Positions 22,020 to 35,713 of a stretch of 64,000 nucleotides of DNA are shown in pieces. Numbering within the stretch: position 1 is the stretch's first letter; every line of letters begins with the position of its first letter. The stretch is taken from assembly GCA_015680685.1 (NCBI GenBank), contig MNCI01026517.1, positions 374,994-438,993 of the forward strand, written 5' to 3'. The DNA comes from Gnetum montanum. Taxonomy: Eukaryota; Streptophyta; Gnetopsida; Gnetales; Gnetaceae. Made by a program: the position numbers and the translations under genes. Below the pieces are notes generated by a model that saw nothing but the letters and a program-made list of their open reading frames with translations, had not been told where the DNA came from and did not search any database.

Positions 22020-25000
22020 TACTGGGCCCCACACTAAATGCTCTAAGAATGGTAATGAAACCATGACTATGTTAAGAGTAGTCAACCTCCTAGCCATGAC
22101 TACGCTGACAGTGGTCAACCTAAATCCCTAAAACAACTACCACCTCTACCTTATCTCTCTAAACCTTGGATTCGGTGCCTTGCAATCCAAGAATATGGCC
22201 AAGTGTGAGAGGTATTAACAAGATACTAGTGACTACATTGAAAGGAAACAAGGACTACATTAAACCAACATAGTCCCAACTACTTCTAGTATATTCCATA
22301 ATGGGATGGACTTCTAATAGCCCATCCAACCTCTAAAGGTATTCAAATTAACCATCCCACCTTACCAAACCCTAGCCAGAACCCCTGACAGCAAAAAAAC
22401 TTGATCAAAGGCTCTCCAACTATGACAAGAATTAAGCCTCCTTACTAAATATGTTAAGAGAAGTGAAGGACTATGCTAGGCCAATGTAGTCATAGCTACT
22501 ACCCAACATAGTCCAATATCACATCTTACCTCCTAAAACCCCTGGTAATTCTCCTAGTCCATTCAATCCTTAGTTGATCTCAAATCGACCCACCATTTTC
22601 CCAAACCCTTGTTTGAGCCTCTGTCAAGCTTAAGACATGGTCAATTGCAATATATGGTATTACTTTTTCATTTTTCCCCTTGAAAAAACTAGGAAGACCT
22701 ACAAACTATGTTGTGCTAGCATAATCCTAGGATTCCAAGATTAGTAGGCACTATGCAAATTGTTACCCACCTCCAAAACTACCTTTTGAAGCCTCCACAC
22801 CTAGCCAAGACCCTTAGTAATTCCAAACCAACAATTGGTCAACCAAAAACCTCAATAAACTCAATAGAATTTTGTTTCCACATGTGACTACATTGAGTAT
22901 TGGGAGAAATATGCTAGGCTAGCATAGTCCTAGTGATTGGCCAGTGTAATCCACTCAAAAAATCCAAAAACCCATCATGTGTGAACTCCAAGTCAACTCT
23001 CAACAACCCCAAACCACCAAACTATATCAAACCCTATCATTTTGTCCATTTTCCATGTGAAAACTTGGAATACATTGAATGGGGAGCTTGGACTATGCTA
23101 GGATAGTGTATTACCTTCCCAAGGCCTACTGTAGTCCCATTAAAATTGTTAAGAAACATTAGAAACCATGAAACTGGACTCCAGAAAGCCCTAAAACCCT
23201 AGCTTAGGCTTCTACCACCATGAAACCTACTTTTTATCCACATTTTGATGATTTTTACAAAGACTATGCTAAGATGGAAAGAGGACTATGGTGGGCTAGT
23301 GTAGTCCCTCCCCAAGGCCTAGTGTAGTCCCATTGAAACTATCCACACATATCAAAAATCATAAAATTTAACTCTAATGAAACCATAACACCCTATCTTA
23401 GCCAATTTGACTCTGAAAACTTGTAGTTTCCATCACTTTTGATCATCCCCTATTAACTATGCTTGGTGGAACTTGGGACTATGCTATGCTAGCATAGTCC
23501 TCCAAAAAATGTTGAAAACTTGCTAGAAAAGACCTAAAGATGCCTCCAATTGATCCTAAAGGCTTTTGAGCAATTTTAGTGTCAAATAATGTTATTTTTC
23601 ATTATTTTTTGGCCACTCCAAATTGGGCTACACACAAAGGAAAGGAGAACTATGGTAGGCCAATGTAGTGTTTATCTAAGGCCCAACATATTCCCATTGA
23701 AACTATTCACACACCCAAAAAATCATGGAGATTTGACTCTGATACAATCCTAATATTTTGTCTTAGCCAATTTGATTATAGAAACTTCTAATTTTCCTCA
23801 ATTTTGAACATCCCATATTAACTACGATAGGTGGAATTTGGGACTAAGCTAGGCAAGCATAGTCTCCTCTAGAGCCTAGCGTAGTCCTCCAAAAATTCAT
23901 GATAACTTGCTAGGAAGGAACTACAGCTTTGTCTGAGCCATTTTAATGTCAAATCATGTCATTTTTCATAATTTTCTACAACTCCAAACTAGACTATGCT
24001 AAGAGGGAAGGAAGACTTTCCTGGGGTAGTGTAGTCCATCAAGAATTGTGTAAAAAACATCCTAAGTGATCTAGGACCGCTATTGATAAATCTTGAAAGC
24101 TTGTCCAAGCATGTGTGATATAAAAACTCCCATTTATCATCATTTTTAGATATGATTAGGCTAAGATAGTGTAGTCCCTCTCAATCCCTAGCATAGTCCT
24201 TGTTAAATTACCCAAGGGACATCAAAAATACATTAAATCCCCTACAAATAAACCCTGGAGTCTTGTCAAAGCTTGATTGACCATGGAATGCACTAGTTTT
24301 AGAATTTTTTACCTTTAGAGCTTGGACTACACTGGAGGGATTTGGAACTATGTTGGGTGAATGTAGTCCCTCCCCAGGCCTAGCATAGTCCACATAAACT
24401 TCTTCAAAAATTAACCAAAATTACTTAAACTACACTTCTATGAGTCCTGAGACACATTCAAGTAGAAATGAGTAATGAAACTTAGTTATTTAGCCTTTTG
24501 AATATCACTACATTGAAGCAAGGACTAGAACAACACTGGGCCAACATAGCTCCTTTCCAAGCCCAACATAGTCCAAGTGGAAGTTGTTAAAATAGCTCCA
24601 TACTTGTCCAAATCAAGTTCCAAATGAATCCAAAACCTTTTTAGAATGTTCCCACACTCTAGAACCTTGGAAAACAAGCCAAAATTCATTCTTTCTCAAC
24701 ACTTTTCCATCTAGAATCTTTGAATATGTTGGAAACTACATACCCAATGAAGTCCCATGGTATTTTGGGATTCGTGGCTCAATCAAGGATGAAAACTAAT
24801 AATTTTTGAATCAAAACCCTATCCAGAAATACTAGTGACATCAAAAGCCCATAAGCATAGTTGATCAATCCCTAAAACTGACCAAAATCCATTTTCCATG
24901 TGAGACTATGCTAAAAAAGCCAAGGACTACATTGGGCCAGTGTAGTCACACTTGGAAGAAACAATGTGACACTAAAAATCTATATTAAGTAGCTTAGAGT

Positions 25001-25420
25001 GCTTTAAAATTGACCTAGAATGTTGAGGACCTTATCCACATGTCTTCTAATTATAGATTTTACCTTGTTTTAGCCATGGGAACCTCATAAACTCATCCAT
25101 CCTATTGTGACTATGTTGGGCCTGGTAGCCTAACATACTCATCATAAGAAATAAGGTTTTTCCAATTTTTACTAGTCAAAATGCTCCAAAAACTTGTCAA
25201 TTTTCGATACCTAGCCGCTACACTAGTTATTTTGACCACTTGGACCTCACAAATGACCATATCAAGCCTTGGAAAATGCCCTTGAAGGTCAACTATGCTA
25301 GAAGAAGGTATGACTATGCTTGCCCAACATAGTCACCAATAGGGGCCAATGTAGTCAAAACAAAAGGTGTCATGTTTTCTTCAAAATATCCCCATAATGA
25401 CTCCCTCATGCGCCCAAGCT
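22020..25420 (+). repeat. Degenerate tandem array, period near 180 bp, palindromic core
   Basis: Each unit carries a palindrome-like core made of gactatgct, a few bases, then agcatagtcc (often followed by cctccccaaggcctag). Examples begin near 23091, 23284, 23477, 23646, 23842, 24012, 24151, 24345, 24522, 24924 and 25311, mostly 170-195 bp apart. Spacers share phrases such as aactctgatacaatcc/aactctaatgaaacc and ttgaaactatccacaca. Roughly 18 units. The right edge leads directly into the Tat-type pol. Confidence 0.8.
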
Positions 25421-25839
25421 CTTTTACCAACCCTATAGCCACATACCATGGCTCACTAAGGCCTAAAAATAGCAAAAAAAATCTAACCTTGTTTCACTAG
25501 TATCAGCGAATTTTTACCATGTGCATTACATTTTCACATATTTGATCATCTTTTTGGCTTATTTTGCACTTTTCACATTCTTTCTCATTAATTAAATTTA
25601 TACAAACTCCATATAACTTTCTATTTTATCATGTTTACCTTATTTTTTCTATTATGGCACTTGATTAACCTTTTGTATCCTTTGTTTGATCCCATTGGTC
25701 ATTATCTATCTCTCATAACCTTGGTTGACCTTGTTTTCATTTTTATTTATCATTGAAATAGCACGTGTTCTCATTTTTACTAAATCATTTTAGCATTTTT
25801 TTCTCATTTTCACCTAGGTACCACTTAATGTTCTTATGG

Positions 25840-28800
25840 TTCATATGCAAGATTTAAGTATGAGCACTTGGAAGCAAATCATCTTCCCTTTAAGCTTAAC
25901 TGGGCTTCACGGTGATGTTGGATGATGTATTGATCTTGAGCCTAAGAGTCTTATCAACCACATAGTCTCAATTTAAAAACCTCTAGAGTGGCCTGAAAAC
26001 CTAGTTAAAACCATTGATCTAGAGGTTGATGACATTACTAAAGACTCTTTGGCTAAGGTTCCTATTACAACACAGTGGTGAGAAGAAAACCCTTAAACTA
26101 AGTTCCTCACTAGAATCTCAAGAGGTTCAAGATATCACCAAGGTCCTATAACACAACATTAAGGCCTTTTCCTGGTTGTATAAAGATATGTCATGTTTAG
26201 ATCCACAGTTTGTCAAACACAACATCATACTTAATCCTATCATTAGACTAGTTAAGTAGAAGCTATGCAAGATTAGACCAGAAATAGCCTTGATAGTTCA
26301 TGATGAAATTATGAAACTCTACAAAGTTGGTTTTATTAGAGTTTTTGATAGTAGAAAATGGATTTCCAACATCATGGTAGTCCCTAAGAAAAATGGTAGT
26401 ATCTGTATTTGCATTGATTTCTAAGATCTAAATAAGATAACCATCAAGGATGATTTTTCTATACCTAGTATTGACAAAACTTATTAATACTATGACTAGA
26501 CATTCTTCATTGTTCTTTATGTATGGGTTCTTAGGATATAACCAAATTAAGATCAACCCAAAACATCAACTTAGCATGACCTTTATGACCCCTTAGGATA
26601 CCTTCTACTATACAATAATGCCTTCTATCCTTAAGAATGTAAGAGCAACCTATCAAAGAGCTATAATATATATCTTCAATGACTACATGTTAGGATTGCT
26701 CAATGATTATGTAGATGATATAACTATTAAGTCCAAAGTGGCTAGTGATCATGCTAATGACCTAGACATTATGCTTAAATGATGCCTTAGTTTGAACTTA
26801 GACTTAATCCTAAGAAATGTGTCTTGAATGTTAAAATTAGTAAGATCATAAGCAAGGATATCTATCAATCCTAATAAGGTTAAGGCTATCTCAACCTTGA
26901 CAATTCCAACTAACCTTAAGGAGCTTCAGGGACTACAAGGTAGATTACAATGTATTCATAAGTTCATTGGTAAGCTAACAAATAAGTTACAACCCATGCA
27001 ACACTTAAGAAAAGGGTTTACTATGAGTGGATGGCTTAATGCCAAGAAGCCTTTAAAAAACTTAAGCAATAGATGGCATAACTACTAATAGTCTATCCTC
27101 CATATGAGGGTAAAATATTTTACATCTACCTTTCTATCACCAATACATCCATTGCCTCTCTACTCTATCAAAAATATGATGATGAAGTAGATATGCTAGT
27201 ATACTACCTTAGCCATGCATTGGTTGCCCATGAGACATGATATATTGTAGTGGAGAAGTGCTATTTAGAACTAGTCGTCTCATTGAGGAAGTGGAGACAC
27301 TACGTGTTTAGGAACCAAGTCAATATCATTTGCAAAGACAACATACTTAGAGCTGTAACAACGAATATTTATGAAGGTAGTCATATAGCTTGATTGAAAT
27401 CCATAAAAATGGAGTTTGACCTTCATTATGTCTCCTAGTCCTTAATGAAAGGTCAAGCTATAGTCATATAGCTTAAGGTTTTTCTTGTTGATGGCCAAGC
27501 AAGTATAGACCCTAAGTTTCCTAATGAACATGTAAACTTCATTAGCCAAGTACCCAAGAGATATGAGGTAGTCATGCACTTTGAAGGAGCTTCAACTACC
27601 TAAGGAGCTAGTGTCACTACCATCATAGCATTTGCATCTAGTGAAATCTGACCTTTTTCATATCATTTTGAGTTACTGTGCACCAATAACATAGTGGAGT
27701 ATGAGGGTTTGATCAAAGGGATGATGGTAGCTTGTGACCTAGAAATTAAGCATTTGATGATCAAGGGAGATTCACAACTTGTGGTCAACCAAGTAACTAA
27801 GGTTTACGCATGCAAATGAAAATATATACAACCTTGCTATGACTTAGGGAAACAACTGGTATAGCAATGTACAAATATTGATATCTAATACATACCCCAA
27901 AATGAGAACACCATAGCCAATTCAATTGCAATGGTAGTCCTTAGTGTTATGCCAAATGTGTTTAGAAATTTTCCCACCTTAATTATGGGTTGTGCTATCC
28001 CTATCATGTAGAGTGCTAAGGACACCCTTATGGCCATAGTTCATACCACTCTTATAAAGTAGTGGTATGATGATATCAAGTTTTACCATATGCATGGTGA
28101 ATCTTTACATGGCCTAAATACCACTCAAAAGGGCACTATACATAAAAAATCACAACAGTATGTCATTGTAGGTGATAATACATTATGTTAAAGAACCTAT
28201 GATGGCATATTGTTAAAGTGCTTGGGCCAAGCCAAAGATAGAATAGTCCCAGAGTAGGTTCATGATGGTGTTTACGATGGATATATAGGACCTAGAGACA
28301 TGGCTAAGATTAGATAGTTATGTTATTATTGGCACTATATGGAAAGTGATTACCTGTAGAAGGTTAAGCAATGTGACATGTGCCAAAGGCATAGTAACCT
28401 GATATATGTACCATTGACTAAGTTACACACTAGTTAGATAATGTGGCCATTTCAACAATGGGGGTTGGATATCATGGAACTCATAATGCCTAATTCTTCA
28501 ACAGGGCATAGCTTCATCATCACTACAACTGAATACTTTACTAAGTGCGTTAAGGTTATTTTCCTAAGGAAGACTACATCTGAACAATTCTATAGATTCA
28601 TCCTAGATAATAAGGTAGCCCATTGTGGTATACATATGATCATAGTCAAAGATAATGGACTATAGTTTAGTAGCTAAGAAATGGAAAATTCTACCACAAC
28701 TTAGGCATTAAGAACTATTTCTCATCACCTTATTACCTTTAAGCTAAATGACAAGCTGAAGCAAGCAACATGGCCATCATCAACTTGCTAAAGAAAATGC

Positions 28801-29285
28801 TAAAATATAATAAACATAGGTTGCATGAGTAGTTTTTCCATGCACTTTGGACATACAGAACAACATACCATACTTCAATAGGTGTAACTCCATATAGACT
28901 TTTTTATGATTCTAAAGTTGTTTTACCTCTTGAATTTCATGTATCATCTTTGCAAGTGACCTTGTCTAGCTTCATCAATGATGAACAGTGTAAGGAGCTA
29001 TGTATCATGGACTTAGACTCAATATAGGAGCAATGTGTGAAAGCACTTGCTCACGTTGAGGAGTATTAAGAGAGGTAGAAGTCGCAACATCACCATGACT
29101 TAGCTCAGCAAAAGGTCAAGGAAGGTGATCTTGTCCTCAAAGATATCCATGAACATCTACATAAATTCTTAGATAACTGGGAAAGGCTTTTCTTGGTCAC
29201 TAAAGCCTATGATAATTTTTCATTTAGAACAGTACACATGGACAAGAAATCATTCCTATCTTAAACCATATTACATGTAGTTGAT
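25840..29285 (+). pseudogene. Tat-lineage Ty3/gypsy pol relic (RT, RNase H, second RNase H, integrase)
   Basis: Order of domains on the plus strand: reverse transcriptase (about 26170-27080) with GFIRVFDSRKWISNIMVVP, KKNGSICICIDF, DDFSIPSID and the YVDD active site at 26708-26719; gypsy RNase H (27100-27540) with YEGKIFYIYLS and YYLSHALVAHET; a second, archaeal-type RNase H (27573-27860) with MHFEGAS, NNIVEYEGLI and GDSQLVVNQV; and integrase (about 28190-29285) with a CDMCQRH zinc-binding end, QQWGLDIMEL, VKDNGL, a GDLVL-like segment and NWERLFLVTKAYDN. The extra RNase H is the hallmark of the Tat/Ogre/Retand lineage. Many stops, several TAG, and frameshifts. Gag is not seen upstream, where the ~180-bp array sits. 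Confidence 0.88.
27573..27860 (+). pseudogene. Second (archaeal-type) RNase H domain of the Tat element
   Basis: MHFEGAS corresponds to the first catalytic Asp region (Asp now Glu), CTNNIVEYEGLI to the Glu helix and MIKGDSQLVVNQV to the second Asp region. Its place between the gypsy RNase H and integrase fits the dual RNase H arrangement known in Tat-lineage elements. Confidence 0.8.
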
Positions 29286-29311
29286 GATAGCCAACAAGTG
29301 AGCTTACCTTT

Positions 29312-29500
29312 CATGGCTTGCCAAGGCCTAAAAATGGTACAATCATGGCCTACCAAGGCATAAAACTAGTATAACAATGATTTTCTAGGTCCTAAAACTT
29401 ATGCAACCATGGTTTTCCAAGGCCTTAAACTAGCAACATGACCTGCTTAGGCTTAAATTTATACCATGATTCACTACTAGGGCCTTAAACTAGCAACACA
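29312..29500 (+). repeat. Short tandem repeats, unit about 31-34 bp
   Basis: About six copies of a unit like catggcttaccaaggcct plus taaactagcaa, right after the pol end. The same unit recurs at 40161-40280, singly near 25445 and twice near 5530, so it marks the 3' region of this element family. Confidence 0.7.
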
Positions 29501-30690
29501 TGTAACCTTTGGTGACTTGGTTTACTAGCTATTCTACATGGCCTTATGTATTTCATTGTAACAACATGATTTATTTTTCTTGTTTTCTTATCCACATGGG
29601 CTTTTATCTATAGGTAAAGTATAGAGTCATCCTAAAAGTGCAACTCATCATGGTAGTCAGTCACCATGTGATCATGATGTGCAAGGTTCATTGAGTTATC
29701 TTGACACACCAAGAGTACTTGTTCCACATCATTTTTATTATGCTTTCCTTGAGCCCAACCCCATAGCCTAATTATAACCTTCCTTTCCTTTTATAACAAT
29801 GTTGACTATTCTTCAAAATTCATTCACTATGGCCATAAAACATCCTTTCATCATGCACCACCATCAAGTCCATTGAATGTAACACACTTCATTCAATGGA
29901 AAACCATCTATTCCATCAAGTGTAATACATATTTTTGGTGGGATAATTAAATCAAAATTGGCTTTGGAAAAGAAACCCAATGAAGGTTTTACCCCATAAA
30001 AGAAAAGAGCGGAAAAAATTTCCAATAAGTTAAATTTTCAATAAAGCCTTGAAGCCCAAACCAACAGCTCCAAATATGCAAAGGGTGGAGCCTAATGGTA
30101 AAAGGAACCTTGGAGCTAAGTATTGGATCCTCAACCACATTCACTAAGTGACCAATAATTCCAAAGATGAAGTGTCAAAAACATCAATAGATTAACATGT
30201 TAATTCCATAGCCATGATGTCAGCATTTGGAAAGCATTATTAGCCCTCATAATCATTTCCCTATTCCCTATTTACCTTTTTCTTATCATAACCTTCTTTC
30301 ATCATCACAAGAACTCTTGGACATGGTTCAACACTACTGGATCAAGCATGGAGAGGAAACATTAGTTATAGACCCATAATGGTATTTTTTATTCTTTGTC
30401 AATGTCTCTTGGGTCAATCCTCCAGATATTAACAAAGAGGAGCTAATGAAACACCATCAAATTTCATGTTGCAACCTTCATTTCTCAACTTGGGGTATGG
30501 ATTCATTATAAATGTGAGATATGTAGTATATGAGTTTTGATCTTACATATTTTAGCTTTTTGAAGCCAAAAAATGCTTCAAAAATTGTTATTTTCTTATT
30601 TCCTAAGTATAAATAGGTATCCCATGTTCATATTTTGGCTTGGAAAAGCCAAAAATTCCTTTGCAATCGCTAAAAATAGCATTTTCATGG
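29501..30690. other. Non-coding, presumably 3' UTR/LTR debris of the Tat element
   Basis: No coding similarity. Includes ggctttggaaaag-type and catttggaaag phrases and a small palindrome near 30637-30660 (ttttggcttggaaaagccaaaa). LTR borders cannot be fixed because no partner copy is recognised. Confidence 0.35.
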
Positions 30691-30699
30691 TTTTCTAAG

Positions 30700-31330
30700 G
30701 GTATAACACCAACTACACTAGAGCCATTTTTAGTAGTCACAGTAACTACACTTTTAATAGTCATAGTAACTACACTTTTAGTAGTCATAATAGCTAGCAT
30801 AGTTACTATTAAGACCCAACAGAAGTGCAACGTTAGTATTTTTGGAATTTCCATTTTTCCCAACAACAACCAACATAGTCATTCCAAGTTAGCAACGACT
30901 AGCATAGACAACACTCTTGAATAAACATAGCACTTTGCAATGGATTCCATCATTTTTGTAAGTTTCCAATACTTTTCCTATTTTCCAACACCTACAACAT
31001 AGTCTACCAAGGCCAATGTACTAAGAATGGTGTTGGCATAGTTATGAAAGTCCATTTAATATTTATAGTAAATGGATAGGTTTTGTGGCTATAGCCCATT
31101 CCAGATGTACTATAAAAGGTAACTACACTGATAGTAGATGATCATTAACACTACTAGCATAGCCAAAGCACTACAAAATTCCATTTACTATTTATGGTAA
31201 ATGGATGGGTTTTTTGAGTGTAGTCCATTTCAAACTTACCACAAATAGAAACTATGCTAACAATAGGTAACCAACTATGTTGGCAGTAGATGATCATTGC
31301 AACCCATAATCAATGCCAATTTGTTACTGA
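30700..31330 (+). repeat. Interspersed actacact/agtagtc motifs, related in style to the 22-25 kb array
   Basis: A run of tagtcayagtaactacact units (about 30 bp) at 30735-30800, then pairs of the palindromic halves near 31010, 31130 and 31260 next to repeats of ccatttactatttatggtaa (near 31050 and 31185). Probably LTR or 3' UTR sequence of a related element. Confidence 0.45.
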
Positions 31331-31949
31331 TCAATGCCAATCAATGATAGTCTTAAAAATGGAAACCCTACCCTATAAATACCTAATGTCGACACAACAA
31401 AATGATTCCATTTTCTGGCATTTTTGGCATCTTATATAGTAGTTCTAAATACTTGGCATCTTTTTCCACAACCATTGGTGGTAATACCATTCCTCATTTA
31501 TAGCCATCAAAACTCATTGTAGCAATTACAACCTCATCTAGTACTAACTTTTAGTAGTAGAAATTGGGACTATGCTAGTAATAGAGACTCGCACATAGTT
31601 TTCATTGCTCTGAATGTGCAACATCAATCCCATTCCCATAATGCAAATCTAGAGGAAGCTAACAAAAAGTTACAGTAGGCCAAAACTAGGAAGAAATCGG
31701 ATCATGGAGACAACCTTTTCAAATAGACTTCAAGCTTCAACAAGCAACTTCCTATGTCCTTGGCACAAACCTATACATCATGAATCCAATTCTTTTTTTA
31801 TAAATTTTTTTTATAAATTTAATTGTTCATGTGTGAAAGTTTTGATTTCCATTTCCATTTCTACACTTATTTCTGTAGCTATGATTCCATTTCTATTTTT
31901 AATTTTAGTAGGTCATTTCCATTTACATTTTCATTTCTAGTAGGTTATT

Positions 31950-32135
31950 TCTATCTATGTTTCCAGCCACATTTACGATTCCAAAAACATTTCCATTTTA
32001 CATTCCATAAGTCCCTAGGTGATCAACAAAACCATCTAGAATACCTAAATCCTATTTTTTGGAGGCCCTTGGGATTTAGGGTTAAAATTTTTCCAACACT
32101 TCGATCTTTCAATTTTTCATTCTAGTAACCAAGAT
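31950..32135 (+). repeat. LTR-like segment, homologous to 36350-36530
   Basis: Shares with 36350-36530 the order ttacattcc, accatctagaatacctaaatc, cctattttttggagg and ttctagtaac. The two lie in the same orientation about 4.4 kb apart and probably come from LTRs or leaders of the same family. Confidence 0.6.
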
Positions 32136-35100
32136 TCTAGCTCCAATAAACACCTTACATACCAAGCTCTGACATGTAACCACAAGTAAACTAATTCTAT
32201 AGGAGATAATGAATCTCTTAGAAAACATGTATATTATATGCCACAAAGTAGCTATTATTTTCATTGAGAGGAGGCTCAAGAAAGCTAAAGAGGATGTACA
32301 AGTGCAATGAAGGAGGTATTTTTATATGGTCTAAACTTCTTTAGGTAGACCACATGCATAGCTAAAAGAGAAGTTCAATTATATGGTAGTCAAACTAGAT
32401 GTAGCCCATCATAAGCTCTTATAGGTTAAAATGATTCATGAGAAATTCTAGGATAATATTAAGGAACATCAATAAGCACTCATGCAAGACTAGGAACTAA
32501 TGCATGAATAGAATCAATAACATTGAGTGAGGATAACAAACCTAGAATCACAACTTTAAAAATTTCATATGTCCACATCTAGCTCCTCTAGCTTCTTTCC
32601 AGACCAAGTAGACATGTGAAGTGGATTATTCTCTCATCCATCACCCCCTAGCAATTCTTGATGAGGTGGCTTGTGCTCTATTATTATATAGTCATGGTCT
32701 ATGCATCTATCCATTGTAATCCTCTACATTGATCATGTAACATGTCTAGTTCTAATCTTTTATTTTGGGCATTAAAGTTATGAGACTAGCTTTTATTAGT
32801 TGTGAGGATATGATGAGCCATCCAATGAAATCTTCTAAGTTAATTGTAAGCCCTAGATTTGAGATATGTCTCATGCATCTAGTGTTTATGGTTTCCATGT
32901 GCATAGTTAAGGTTTCTATCTCTAAGGTTTGCATCCTTCCCTTTTATATTACACTTGTATGTTTAGAGTATCTTTTGAGCTACTTAGGAAGTTTCAATAT
33001 TTATTCAAAGATCCTCAAAAGGCTTCAACATGTTTCCAAACATCTTATCTTTCATCCAAGAAAATGAAGATAAAGTATGATGGTAATGATATAATGGCTT
33101 TCTTGTGCTACTACATCCCCTATGTCACTATAGGGGTGCTAAGGCATCTCCTTGGTAAACTACTTTGGATTCTTTGCTTCTTTGCCTCCTTGAGTATGTT
33201 CTAGGATGTCTCACTTGCATTTATGGACCTCCATTAATATCTGGGTGCTATCAAACCCCTATTTTTGTGTTGCAAAAACTATAAATACTTGAGATGAGCT
33301 TCATATGAAAGAAGAACTAGATTCCAAGAATTTTTCTTTAAGTTTTGACATCTAATTTTGTATGAGTTCTTTCTCCCTTGGTTAAGTAATTCCTTCCCTA
33401 TTTTCTATGTATTTTGAGTTTTCATCTTCACAAATGTGGCTAGACATTGTCAAAGTGATACCATGCTTACGTAGCTCAAAACCATATGGTTGATGCAAAT
33501 TCCAATGTTTTTGTAATAAATAAAGTTTACGATTTTTTCTTATTTTTGCGTTGTTAATGTTTCAAATATTAGAATACCAAAAACATTATAAAACATTAAA
33601 ATCATAAATATATTTATTCATTTCTCATTTCATAATCTTTAAAGATTCATCCTTACTAAAGTAGGTTAATACTATACCACATAGTGTTGGGCCATTGAGG
33701 TTCTGATTAAGAGTCATTTTATTTGCATTTCTATTTGTGTGTATATATGTGATGTTGCACCTATCCCTTGAGGAACCACAATAGAAGAATTGTTCCTATT
33801 CCTAGGTAGGATTACAATGTATGTGTGTTTATTATTATTTGTTTGTTTCTTATAATTATAAAATCAATAAAAATTATAAAACATAAAATTATAAATATTT
33901 CTCAATCTCACATTATGGCAACATAGGCTATAATTGTAACATGTATATCATATGTCTTACAATATTTTTTATATGTATTGAATGTAACATAATACATGAG
34001 TATTCTTTGTAATCCACTCAAGATTATCCTCAAAGCTTACAACTAGATTGCACCATGATTTCTATGATATATTCCACTAGTCCAAAATTGGTACGAATCA
34101 TATCACTAAAGAAATTAATAGGATGTGATGACTCAAATTATTTTAGTTTCAAATCTAAAAGTTAGTTGCATTCTCATTTCATATCTTAGAATTTTTTTCT
34201 TGGCATGGAATTGATGAAGACTACTTTATTAATATTGTATATCTCTACTATGATACAAATCATTTAGAAGTACTAAAGAAAATTCTATCCCTTGGAATAA
34301 TATATATATATAAGTAATAAAATGTGTTGTAATCCTATGAAGATATGTTAAAGACATGAATATGATAAACTTAATGCATAGTGAGCCTATTGCTCCTAAT
34401 GAGGATGTACAAGGACAAGAAAAAGGAATTCTTAGCACTATATCATGTAGGTATCCTAGATTTAGAAAAATTAAGTTGAACATTTGTGATGTAAAGGATT
34501 GTTAGATAATGTACTGCATTATGAGACAATGTTGTTTGATTCAAATTTTATTGAGGTTTGATCATGAACTAATTTATCAACTAATTTTTTACTTAAAAAA
34601 AAGGAAAGAATATAGTAAATGATAATAAGAATGAGGATGAGGTTAAAGAGTTATTATGTAGAGAAAAATTTGTGAATTATGACATTACTAATCAAGGAAA
34701 ATAATCTTTTCAATATGATTACATGAAAGGAATGAAAAATAAATATTTGATATGCTTGTTTCAATGATTACGTGAAAGTTGATGATCAATGATGTTCAAC
34801 CGTTACATTCACTTAACTTATCACAATTACTTGATTTAGAAGCACATGGAGGAATTGGTATGACTAATACATCAAAGTCAATAGTAATGGAACTCAAGCA
34901 TGGCCTACAGGTGGTAAGCATAATAAAATTAGTCATGCATTTTCAACTTCCAAATGGAATTAGCATGCATATTTAAATGATAAAATATTAATCAATTTTG
35001 AAAAAATATAGATAAGATTAAAAGGAAAAATTATAAAGGAATTACTCAAATGAAAGAATCCATAGCAATGGATGTAGAAAATTCAATAATTGGAGTGAAA

Positions 35101-35213
35101 GAAACTCAAGTAACATCATACATGACTATAGGAATCTTCATTTTGGATTCCATATTTTATAGTTTTGGGGCTAAAAAGTCATTATAAGACATTACTCATA
35201 AGGGATAAAAATC
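32136..35213. other. AT-rich stretch without recognisable genes
   Basis: Contains decayed coding-like fragments (a Lys/Glu-rich stretch near 32230-32560 and an open stretch at 34779-34976) with no identifiable family. I see no LTR pair or terminal inverted repeats. Confidence 0.35.
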
Positions 35214-35713
35214 CAATGTGGATGCCATCTCCCTAGCATGGATTCCATCTCTCTAGTGTGGATGACATTTCCTAGCATGGAAGATCTACCTTCAATGAGG
35301 ATGCCATCCCCCCAACATGGAAGATTTTCCTCCAACATGGATCTCATCCCCCCTAGTGTGGATGCCATCCCTCCAACATGGATGTCATCTCCTTAATGTG
35401 GATGTCATTCCCCTAGCATGGAGGATATACCTTCAGCATGGATATCATCCTCCTAGCCTAGATGACATTCCCCCAACATTGATGTCATCTCCTTAGCATG
35501 GATTATCTACCTCCATCAAGGATGTCATCCTCCCAACATGGAAGGTCTACCCCTAGCATGGATGTCATCCCCCCCAGCATGGATATCATTCCCCTAGCAT
35601 GGATGCCATTCCCCCAACATGGATGTCATTTCCCTAGCATGGATGCCATCCCCCAAACATGGATGTCATTCCCTTAGTTTGGATGTCATCCCTCTAGCAT
35701 AGATGTTGTACCC
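35214..35713 (+). repeat. Degenerate 20-bp minisatellite, about 25 units
   Basis: Unit close to catggatgtcatccccctag. Copies vary mainly by transitions (catgg/tgtgg, ctag/caac). It ends beside ctcattactatttttaataa, a phrase seen also in the other LTR-like debris. It resembles the hypervariable 3' UTR minisatellites known from Tat/Ogre elements. Confidence 0.85.

Noticed and set aside
22020-25420. Array resembling a CRISPR-like regular repeat
   Set aside because: The genome is eukaryotic, the units are long and degenerate, the spacers are homologous to each other and there are no cas genes.
25840-29285. Endogenous pararetrovirus (caulimovirus-like) origin
   Set aside because: Integrase and a second RNase H are present and no movement protein is visible. 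The order fits a Tat gypsy element.
35214-35713. Regular 20-bp repeats as a CRISPR array
   Set aside because: Contiguous tandem minisatellite without unique spacers.
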